From: Cymbidium sinense
Taxonomy: Eukaryota > Streptophyta > Magnoliopsida > Asparagales > Orchidaceae
Assembly (NCBI GenBank): GCA_021442155.1
Contig: CM038216.1
Span: 88,446,945-88,510,944, forward strand
Direction: 5' to 3'
DNA length: 64,000 bases
Shown here: positions 23,954 through 33,040 of the stretch, in pieces
How the letters are laid out: each line of letters begins with the position of its first letter
Numbering within the stretch: position 1 is the stretch's first letter
Made by a program: the position numbers and the translations under genes
Notes under the pieces: model-generated
Told to the model about the DNA's origin: nothing
Seen by the model: the letters and a program-made list of their open reading frames with translations, nothing else
Databases searched by the model: none

Positions 23954-25399
23954 TAGGGTTTAGGTTTATTTCATTTTAAAGTTTAAGTAAAATTTTAATT
24001 TATTTAGTTACTTTAAGTTTAGGTTTAGGGTTTGGGGTTTAGGGTTTAGGGTTTAGGGTTTAAGGTTAGGGTTGAGGATTTATGCTTTGAGGGTTTAGGT
24101 TTTACAATTAGAGTTTACGTTTCTTTAGGGTTTAAGGTTTAGGGTTTATGGTTTACTGTTGTAGGTTTAGTATTGTAGGTTTAGGGTTAGTTTTATGGTT
24201 TAGGGTTTAGGGTTTAAGGTTTAGAGTTTAAGATTTAGGGTTTAGGGTTTTTTCTTTAAAGTTAAGTAAATCGATATGTTTAAGTTAATTTTTTATTTCT
24301 TGTAATTTATTTTAATTTCTAATTTTATTTAGGTTTATTTTTATTTTTATTTAGTGTAGTTTACTTAGTTTAGGTTTACTTATTTTAGTTTTGGTTTTTT
24401 ATTTTAGTTTTTTTTTTAGGTTTAGGTTTATTTTTAGGTTTATTTTTTAGTTAAGTTTTATTTTTTTATTTTTTAACAGGTTTAGACTTTATTTTTTTAT
24501 TTTTTAGGTTTAGGTTTAGGTGTTTATTTTATGTTTATAGGTTTAGGTTTTAGGTTTTTATTTTAGGTTTATTTTTATGTTTTATTTTTCAATTTAGGTT
24601 TAAGTTTTTTTTAGTTTATTTTATTATATTTAGTTTAAGTTTAGGATTAGATTTAGGTTAAGTTTATTTTAGGTTAGGTTTCAATTTTATTTATATTAGT
24701 TTAGGTTTAGGTTTTTTTATTTTGTTTATTTTATTTAATTTAGGATTATTTTTTTTTAGTTTAGGGTTTAGGTTTTATTTTTTTATTAGGTTTATTTTCC
24801 AGGTTTAGGTTTCTATTTAATTTTTATTTTTGATTTATTTAATTTTTATTTTATGTTTAGTTTTTATTTTATTTATGTTTTTTATTGTTAAGTTTATTTT
24901 ATTTTTAGTTTAGTTTAGGTGTTTATTTATTTTATTTTATTTTATTTTTTTATTTTTTTATTTTTAGGTTTATGTTTATTTTTTGTTTAGGTTTATATTT
25001 TATTTTATTTTTTAATTTTATTTTGGTTTATGTTTTATTTATTAATTTTATTTTTAAGTTTTATTTAGTTTAGGTTTAGTTTTTTAGGCTTTTAGGGTTT
25101 TAGGTTTAGGGTTTATGATTTAAGTTTAGGGTTTAGGGTTTTAGGGTTTAGGGTTTAGGCTTAGGGTTTAGGGTCTAAGGTCTAGGGTTTAGGATTTAGG
25201 GTTTAGAGTTTATGGTTTTGGGTTTGGAGTTTAGGGTTTTAGAGTTTAGGGTTTAGGGTTTAAGGTTATAGGTTTAGGGTTTAGGGTTTAGGGTTTGAGG
25301 TTAGACTTTTTAAAATTTTTTATTTTTTGTTTTTAGGGTTTAGGGTTTAGGATTTAGGTTTAAGGTTCAAATTTTAGTTTAGGGTTTAAGCTTTTTGAA
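23954..25399 (+). repeat. Telomere-like array
   Basis: Order: flank box (about 23,995), heptamers, boundary box (AGTTAAGTAAATCGATATG, about 24,258), TTTATTTT/TTTAGG texture to 25,085, heptamers, and a T-rich segment near 25,310-25,335. This is one complete cycle. No gene is seen. Confidence 0.9.
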
Positions 25400-25928
25400 T
25401 TTTTTTTAATAGAGAACAAATTTAGATTCAACATCTCTTCTTTTCTATTTCATCAACCAAGTAACACACCATGTTTTCTAAGACACAAGAGATGACAGAT
25501 AAAAAATGAGCATGCATAGAGCAAATCAAAAACCATAGATAACTAGACCATCTCTATTATAAAGGCATAGTTCCATAAACAGTAGATGAGATCGATCGTT
25601 CTTCAGTTTCTACAGCTCCCATCAAAACCACCTTGGCCTCTCGAGCAGCAGGATCCACCATCATATCCCCGATATTGCCTTTCGCCACCACCATAAATGT
25701 GAGCTCTGTTGCTCCTCTCGCCTCCATAAGCACCATTGCTCTGACCACCACCTCCATATCAACCAACACCTCCAAATTCGAGAACCATCTCCATGTCCAC
25801 CAACACCTCCAGATCTGACCACCACCTCCATCACAGTCGCCTTCGCCTTCGCCTTCGCTTCCACCACCAGATCTAGACTGAGCTTGGTTGACGGTGATGT
25901 TCCTGTCATCAAGGTTCTACCCATTCTT
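25400..25928 (-). pseudogene. GRP 3' retro-fragment, copy H
   Basis: This is the longest copy. The Gly-rich tail is extended by an internal near-duplication around 25,740-25,835 (the CCACCACCTCCAT/CCAACACCTCCA module recurs). The end of the RRM, tail, GNWRN-type end (about 25,615) and 3' UTR with oligo(A) are all recognisable on minus, with frame breaks. The second P0 pseudogene follows after about 170 bp. Confidence 0.83.
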
Positions 25929-26100
25929 AGGGTTTAGGTTTAGGTTTAGGTTTAGGTTTATTAGGTTTTAGGGTTTAGGTTAATTTTTTAATTTATTTAA
26001 TTACTTTAGGTTTAGGTTTAGGGTCTGGGGTTTAGGGTTTAGGATTTATGGTTAACTTTTAGGGTTTAGGGTTTAGAGTTTAGGGTTTAGGGTTTAGAGT
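25929..26100 (+). repeat. Telomere-like spacer between GRP copy H and P0 copy 2
   Basis: Contains the flank box near 25,985-26,012 and TTTAGGG variants. It ends at the T-run that is the poly(A) tail of P0 copy 2 on the minus strand. Confidence 0.88.
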
Positions 26101-26915
26101 TTTTTTTTTTTTTTTTTTAACTCAAATGATTCAATAATAAATGAGAAATTACTAAATCAAACAAGACATTATCCTCTAACAATAAATAAAATAGGATAGA
26201 ATATAAAGCAAGTCAAAAATTCATAAATATAGTATTTCACAAAATGATTTAACTCCTAGAGCCAATAATATTTTATTTTACAGAAGGCCAACAACACTTA
26301 GTCGAACAAGCTAAAACCCATATCATCATCAAATTCCTCAATAGACTCTTCGGCTACAACATTCAGAGTAGTAGCAATAGCATGAGTAGTAGAAGCGTCA
26401 AGCATAGTAGGCACATCAAATTCTTTATGATCCCTCAAATACTCTTTAACCTTCTTGTCTTATGGGTATGTGTAATCAGTGGCAATTGTAATGGCAAGGA
26501 CATTCTCATAAGTGTTGATGAACATGTGGAGCGTTGTAGCAAAGTGGGATAAAAGAGGGCTAGTGAAAGAGAAGTGATCATTGAAAGGCCTGCCAAAAAC
26601 TTTTCGATGAGATCATCTTCAACGAGGTCAAGCACCTCAGGACTGAACACCGAACTATCATAATACACAGACTAGATGACAAGGCCATAAGAGAATAGCC
26701 TAATCCCTAGCTTAGCAAGGAGAGAATCCTGTGACGATCCCACCTTATCACCTTTTTTAATCAGCTCAACTAGGGTGATAATTTCAACTGTACCCTTATT
26801 GATCTTAGTTGGGATGTTGAGAAGCTAGAAGAAAGAAGACTGTGAAGGATCCATACAAGTGTTGCTTGGAGGAACCATAAAATCAATAGGTGCAACAAGA
26901 CCAACATGGACAAGA
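26101..26915 (-). pseudogene. RPP0: 60S acidic ribosomal protein P0 processed pseudogene, copy 2
   Basis: On minus the homology starts at VGLVAPIDF (about 26,915), later in P0 than in copy 1. It runs through [57 protein letters not shown] and the terminal DDDMGFSLFD, with stop codon at 26,298-26,300. The 3' UTR matches that of copy 1, and an 18-base T-run at 26,101-26,118 is the poly(A) tail. Frameshifts occur after FYPTLL (about 26,545) and in the shortened hinge. Its position relative to the upstream GRP fragment (about 170 bp) is the same as for copy 1, so the two descend from one insertion. Upstream it is joined to LINE sequence instead of telomere-like DNA. Confidence 0.9.
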
Positions 26916-26929
26916 ATAGCATATTAGAG

Positions 26930-28425
26930 GCTAAACTCAAAAAACCAAAAAGAACTAGTTCTCAAATGAGCTACATCAGAATCCTAAAGAGTTTAGTCCC
27001 TAAACTAATACATCGAAGAGCAATAAAGAAAAAAAACAAAGACAACTAAAAAAGCCAAGCAAAAGACAACAAAGGGAAGAATCCATGGAGCTCCAAAAGA
27101 ACCTCCAAAGAGATGAAGATCCATAAGAAAAGCAAAGACAACTAAAAAAGCCAAGCAAAAGAAATAAGAACATTCTTTTCACCACCATTCTCAAAAAATG
27201 AAGGCAAAGAAATAGTCTCTTTCCCATGATCTAAAGTAGACATAGGAGAAAGAGAAACAACATACAATTGATTGGAAGAAATGGTGTTAGCATTAATAAA
27301 CCATCATCATGAAAGGACTTATGCACAACATCCAAACCATTAATCATTAACCATAGCCTCTAAAGTCTTCCCTTTAAAAAATCATCAAAAGAAACAGTTA
27401 GAGCATTATTAACAAAAACTTTTTCAACAAAAATCCTTAGTATTGACACATTAATAATTTTTTTAAAAATTTTATTATTTTGAAAAATCAGATTTTTAAC
27501 TAAATTCAACAATTTTCTGGTGATTTTCGATATGAGCACATTCAATTTCATGCAATTTACATGAATTTACAAAAAATGGGAAAGTTCTCAAAACAACTTT
27601 CTAAAATAACCACATTTCTTTGAACCCAACCAAATTTTTTTTTTAGTAATATCAATCTCTAAGAATTCTAAGAACAGATCTAGAAGAGAAGAAGTGTTTG
27701 ATCAACTTGCAAAGGTCACCAAAAATCAACCCAATACCAAAAATAATTTGATGATTAAATAGATGAATCCACAAGTTAGGTATAAAAATCCAAATGGGAA
27801 CAATAGGAGACTCTTCATTAACATCAACCATAGGCGTCCACTTCAAAATACACATTTGACAAATAAAAACCTAGTAAGAACACCTAGAAAAAAATTTGTA
27901 ATCAAGGTCATTAGAAAGTTTAATCAGAACATGCCTTAGATCAATTAGACCAATAGAAAAAGAACTAGATAAATTTAAGCTCTGAAAAAAAAAGAATGAA
28001 TATCTTCTTTTTTTGGTCATTTAAATGAAACCTTTCCAATCAAGGTAAAAGCAAAAGGCTCAACTAATCTTTCAATATTCTCAACTAAAATCATAATTGT
28101 TAGAGTACTTATAAAAGTCATATGAAGCAAATTCAAAGGAGTCTCGGTGGAGGAATTCTTACCAGCTAAAGCCTCTTTGAAAGATTTAGTAACAGTAGGT
28201 AATTTAGAGGTAGGATTACCCAAAAAATGGGATGCCCTAGTGGGATCCATCATCACATGGGATTTATCCCATGGATTTGAATAAGCTGATGCCATGAGTC
28301 ATGGCGCCATTACACAAATAGGTTAAGATCGGCCTTAGGCCGACAATCTATAGGTAATCTAAGTGAGAAAGCACTCGAAAACTCACCAAGAATGCGAGGA
28401 AACCTGAAATCACTCAATAATAGGG
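26930..28425 (-). mobile_element. LINE copy 2: 5' UTR and ORF1 only, joined to P0 pseudogene
   Basis: The 5' end lies at about 28,425, where TTTAGGG/TTATTAG repeat begins. A 5' leader of about 130 bp is followed by ORF1. The element stops within the ORF1 region near 26,930 and has no ORF2. On the same strand P0 sequence with its poly(A) tail follows directly. The element supplies the ORF1 N-terminus that is missing from the copy at 1-6,440. Confidence 0.8.
26960..28295 (-). pseudogene. LINE ORF1 relic with N-terminus and DUF4283 domain
   Basis: The ATG at 28,295 begins MASAYSNPWDKSH. It is followed by a KSFKEALAGK motif and LVEPFAFTLIGKVSFK, the usual start of the DUF4283 region in plant LINE ORF1 proteins. 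After a frame break the domain continues at 27,652-27,855 with ILKWTPMVDV and IPNLWIHLFNHQIIFGIG. The remainder is low-complexity coding relic. A 29-30-base segment is repeated about 94 bp apart (27,042-27,070 and 27,136-27,165). Stops and frameshifts make it non-functional. Confidence 0.75.
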
Positions 28426-29791
28426 TTTAGTTTAGTTTTAGGGTTTAGGTTTTAGGTTTAGTGTTTATTAGTTATTATTAGATTTTATTAGTTTTAGATT
28501 ATTATTAGTTTATTATTAGTTTAATTTTTAGTATAGTTTGTTCAGTTTTAGTTTGGTTATTAATTTAGTTTTATAGTTTTAATTTTAATCATTATTATTT
28601 TAGGTTAGTTTAGGGGGGTTTAGGTTTAGTTTATTAGTTTATTTAGTTAGTTTGTTTATTGGGATTTAGTTTATTTTAGTTTATTTATTAGTTATTATTA
28701 ATTTGTTTTGTTATTAGTTATTATTTATTTAGTTTAGTTTTGTTTTATTTTATTTATTAGTTTTTTGAGTTTATTAGTTTTATTAGTTTAGTTATGGGTT
28801 TAGTTTATTAGTTTATTATTATTAGTTTTATAGTTTAGTTTATGGTTTAGTTTATTAGTTATTATTATTATTTATTATATTATTATTATTAGTTTAGTAT
28901 TGGTTTATTATTAGTTTTAGCTTTTTTTTATGGTATTATTATTACTATTTATGTTTATTATTATTAGTTTTATTATTTATTTAGTTTATATATTTAGTTA
29001 GTAGTTTTAGTTATTTAGTTTATTAGTTATGTTATTTATTAGTTTATTAGTTTAATTATTATTAATTATTATTATTATTATTAGTTTTTATTTATTAGTT
29101 TAGTTATTATTAGTTAGCTTTATTATTATTATTATTAGTTTATTTATTTAGTTCATTTTATTTTATCTAGTTATTAGTTTATTATTAGTTAATTATTATT
29201 AATTTTTTTAGTTAGGTGTTTTATTATTAGTTTATTATTAGCAATTACTTAGTTTATTAGGATTACTTAATATTATGTTTATTTATTAGTTAGTTTTTAT
29301 GGTTTATTAGTTTAGGTTTAAGGTTTAGTTTTAGTTAGTTATTTAATTATTTATTATTAGTTATTATTATTAATTTTTAGTTTAGTTTTAATGTTTATTA
29401 CATATTAGGGTTTAGGTTTATTTATTAATTTGTTTAGTTTTATTAGTTAGTTTGTTTATTAGTTTATTTTAGTAGTTATTAGTTATAGATTATTAGTTAT
29501 TTATTATTAGTTTTATTTACTTTATTATTAGTTTTAGTTTTTTTATTAGTTATTATTAGGTTTTTAGTTTATTATTTATTAGTTTATTAGGTTTTATTAG
29601 TTGGTTATTTGTTAGTTTTAGTTTAGTTTTATTATTAGTTTATTATTATTTTTGTTTTTCTTTAGGTATTATTATTAGTTGAATTAGTTTACTTATTTGT
29701 TATTTTACTTTAGTTTAGTTTATTATTATTGATTTTATTATCATTAGTTTTATTAATTTAGGTATAAGGGGTTTAGTGTTTAGTTTATATA

Positions 29792-29844
<53 letters not shown>

Positions 29845-30985
29845 CATTTTTAAAATAATAATTATTATTATTAGTTTTAGTTAATATTATTATAACTTTA
29901 TTAGTTTTAGTTAGTTTAGTTATTAGTTATTTATTTAGTTAGTTTAGTTTATTATTATAAATGATTAATTAGTTATTATTAGTTTTATTAGTTAGTTTTT
30001 ATTTAGTTTTATTTTTTAGTTAGTTAGGGTTTAGTTTAGTTTAGTTTATTTATTTATTATTTATTATTATTATTATTAGTTTAGTTTAGTTAGTTTTATG
30101 TTCTTAAGTTTTATTATTATTTAGTTTCTTTAGTTATTATTAGTTAATTTATTTATTTTATTATATTATTATAGTTATTAGTTTCTTAGTTTAGTTAGTT
30201 TTTTTAGTTTATTATTATTAATTAGTAAGTTTATTAGGTTTGTTTGTTATTATTAGGTTAAGTTTATTTATTTAGGTTTTATTTATTATTTAGTTTATTA
30301 TTAGTTTTGTTTTTTTAATTATTACTAGTTTAGTTATTAGTTTTATTTAGTTTATTTTATTAGTAGTTTATTAGTTTAGTGGTAGTTGTTATTAGTTATT
30401 TAATTTTAGTTTATTAGTTTTTTTAATTTTAATATTAGTTATTATTATTTAGTTCATTATTAGGTTTATTATTTATTTATTAGTTTTTTAATTATTAGTT
30501 ATTATTATTAGTTATTTATTAATTATTTAATTATTTTATTTATTTTAGTTTATTAGTTATTACTTTTAGTTTACTTAGTTTAGTTATTATTAGTTTAGTT
30601 ATTGGGTTTAGTTTTATTATTAGTTATATTTTATTTTGGTTTAGGTTTATTATTATTATTATTAGTTATTTATTATGGTTTAGTTTAGTTGGTTTTATTA
30701 GTTTATTTTTAGTTATTAGCATAGGTTTAGTTTATTTTTTATTAATTTTATTAGTTTTATTTATTTTTTTAGTTAGCTTATTAGTGAGGTTTTTTGTATA
30801 TGTTTAATTTAGTTATTAGTTTATTTAGTTTTTGTTATTATTAGTTTATTAGTTTTTTTAGTTATTATTTTGTTAGTTTAGTTTAGTTAGTTTTATCAGT
30901 TTTTATTTAGTTTATTATTAGTTTAGTAGTTTTAGTTTATTATTTATTAGTTTCAATTTTAGTTAGTTTAGCTTTGTGCTTTATT
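28426..30985 (+). repeat. AT-rich TTATTAG/TTTAGTTATTATT array
   Basis: This 2.5-kb block has its own texture: TTTATTAG, ATTATTAG and TTTAGTTA words dominate and GGG is rare. It begins at the 5' end of LINE copy 2 and ends where TTTAGGG heptamers resume. It looks like a slippage-derived offshoot of the telomere-like array. No gene is seen. Confidence 0.85.
29793..29844 (+). repeat. (TTA)n microsatellite, about 17 units
   Basis: An almost uninterrupted run of about 51 bases of the TTA/ATT trinucleotide, inside the TTATTAG block. Confidence 0.95.
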
Positions 30986-31211
30986 AATTTCTTATTAGGG
31001 TTTAGGGTTTGGGGTTTAGGGTTTTAGGGTATAGGGTTTAGGGTTTATGGGTTAGGGTTGCAGGTTTAAGGTTTAGGGTTAGTTTTAGAGTTTAGCATTT
31101 AGCGTCAAGGTTTTTTTGTTTTTTTATTTTTTTTGAATTTTTATGGTTTAAGGTTTAGGGTTTAGGTTTTAGGTTTAGGGTTCATGTTTTAGTTAATGGT
31201 TTAGGATTTTT
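30986..31211 (+). repeat. Telomere-like array before GRP copy I
   Basis: TTTAGGG heptamers followed by the T-rich TTTTTGTTTTTTTATTTTTTTT segment near 31,110-31,132 that precedes most GRP copies. Confidence 0.88.
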
Positions 31212-31682
31212 GGTTTTTTTAATAGATAATAATTTTAGATTCAACATTTCTTTTTTTTATTTCATCAACCAAGTAACACACCAAGTTCTCAAAGACACTA
31301 GAGACAACATAGATAAAAAATGAGCACGCATAGAGCAAATCAAAAACCCTAGCTAACTAGAACTATCTCTATTGTAAAGATACAGTTCCAAAAGCAGTAG
31401 ATCGGATCAGCCCTTATTTAGTTTCTCCAGTACCCATCAAAATAATCTTGGCACATAGTGGGATCCACCATCTAATCACTACACCACCACCATGGCTATC
31501 ACCTCCGTCGCTCCTCCTACCTACATAGCCACCACTGCTCCGACCACCACCTCCATATCCACTAGCACCTCCAGATCCCCCACCACCACTGTGATAACCG
31601 CCGCCTCTGCCTTCGCCTCCACCACCAGATCTAGATGAGTCTAGTTAATGGTGATGTTCCTGTTGTAAAGGTGCTCATTCTT
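31212..31682 (-). pseudogene. GRP 3' retro-fragment, copy I
   Basis: On minus the RRM end, the Gly-rich tail (module CCACCACCTCCATATCCAC on +), a degraded C-terminus (about 31,420) and the 3' UTR with oligo(A) are seen. It is isolated from the 12.6-26 kb cluster by LINE copy 2 and the TTATTAG block, but the same T-rich lead-in and flank texture surround it. Confidence 0.8.
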
Positions 31683-32917
31683 AGGGTTTAGGTTTAGGTT
31701 TAAGTTTATTAGGTTTTAGGGTTTAGGTTTATTTTTGAATTTATATAGTTTTAGGTTTAGTATTAGGTTTGGGTGGGGTTTAGGGTTTGTGTTTAGTTTA
31801 GGGTTTAGAATTTAGTGTTTAGGGTTTAGGGTTTAGGGTTTAAGGTTTGGGTTTTAGGGTTTATACTTTTTGAGTTTAGGATTTAGAGTTTATGATTTGG
31901 TTTTAGGGTTTAGGGTTTAGGGTTGTAGGTTTAATGTTTTAAGCTTAGGATTAGTTTTTTTGTTTAGCGTTTAGGGGTTTTTTAAAAATTAAGTAAACCA
32001 GTAGGTTAGGGTTGATTTAGTTTTTTAGTTTTTTTTATTTTTAGTTAGTTTATTTTATTTATTTTTATGTTTATTTATTTTATTTTAGGTTTTTTATTTT
32101 AGTTTATTTTTAGTACGTTATTTATTTTTAGTCAGATTATTTTCATTTTATTTTTTAGGTTAAGTTTCTATTTTTATTTTTAGGTTTAGGTTTTTATTTT
32201 GTGATTTTAGGTTTCTATTTTAGGATTTTATTTTAGTTTTATTTTTAGATTTTATTTTCTAGTTTAGGTTTAGGTTTATTTTTAATTTATTTTTTATGTT
32301 TAGGTTTTATTTTTATTTTTAGGTTAACATTTAGGTTAACATTTCGGTTTTTATTTTATTTTTTTAGGTTTAGGTTTTAGGTTTTTTTTAGGTTTATTTT
32401 TAGGTTTTATTTTTTAGTTTAGGTTTAGGTTAATTTTTAGTTTATTTTATTTTATTTAGTTGAGGTTTAGGTTTTATTTATCTTAGTTTATTTTAATTTA
32501 GTTTAGGTTAAGGTTTAGTTTATTATTATTTGTATATTTTTTTTTATATTTAAGTTTTATTTTTATTTATTTTAGGTTTTTATTTAGTTTTTATTTAATT
32601 TTATTTTAAGTTTATTTTATTTATATTTTATGTTTAGTTTTTATTTTATTTAGGTTTTTAATTCTTAGTTTTATTTTATTTTTTTTGTTAATTTATGTTT
32701 TTTATTTATTTTATTTTAGTTTAATTTTAATTTTAATATTATTTTATTTTTAGGTTTAAGTTTAGGTTTTATTTTAGGTTTTATTTTCTTTATTTTATTT
32801 AGGTTTTATTTTATTTTTTTTTAATTTAGGTTTTTAATTTTGTTTAAGTTTTAGCTTTAGGTTTTTAGTTTTAGGGTTTAGGGTTAGTTTATTAGTTTAG
32901 GGTTTAGTTTTAGTTTA
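31683..32917 (+). repeat. Telomere-like array
   Basis: Flank box variant near 31,735, heptamers, boundary box (AAATTAAGTAAACCAGTAGG) at about 31,985, then TTTATTTT/TTTAGG texture to 32,870 and heptamers. No gene is seen. Confidence 0.9.
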
Positions 32918-33040
32918 TGGCTAGGTCAGTGGTTAAAGCTCAAGTGGGGTTTTTAGGAGATTATAGTCCCAGGTAGGGTTTGTGGTTTTTGCCTTTAGGT
33001 TGGTTTTATGGTTGAGGAGGTTGGTTTTAGGGCCTGAGTT
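32918..33040 (+). mobile_element. Possible degraded tRNA-derived SINE scrap
   Basis: A short non-repeat island reads like the start of a plant SINE: TAGGTCAGTGG at 32,922-32,932 differs at one position from a pol III A box and is followed by GGTTAAAGC. About 40 bases later a TAGTCCCAGGT stretch sits where the B-box region of a tRNA head would be, but no GGTTCGAAT B box survives. The tail GTTTTTGCCTTTAGG is common in plant SINE bodies. Identification is weak. Confidence 0.3.

Noticed and set aside
28017..28295. A host zinc-knuckle or plant-specific gene
   Set aside because: The KSFKEAL...PFAFTLIGK pattern followed by DUF4283 is LINE ORF1, and the frame is broken afterwards.
12605..31682. CRISPR-like array or regulatory array from evenly spaced repeats
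   Set aside because: Repeats are degenerate telomere-like words and plant pseudogene modules; there are no unique spacers between identical repeats and no cas genes.
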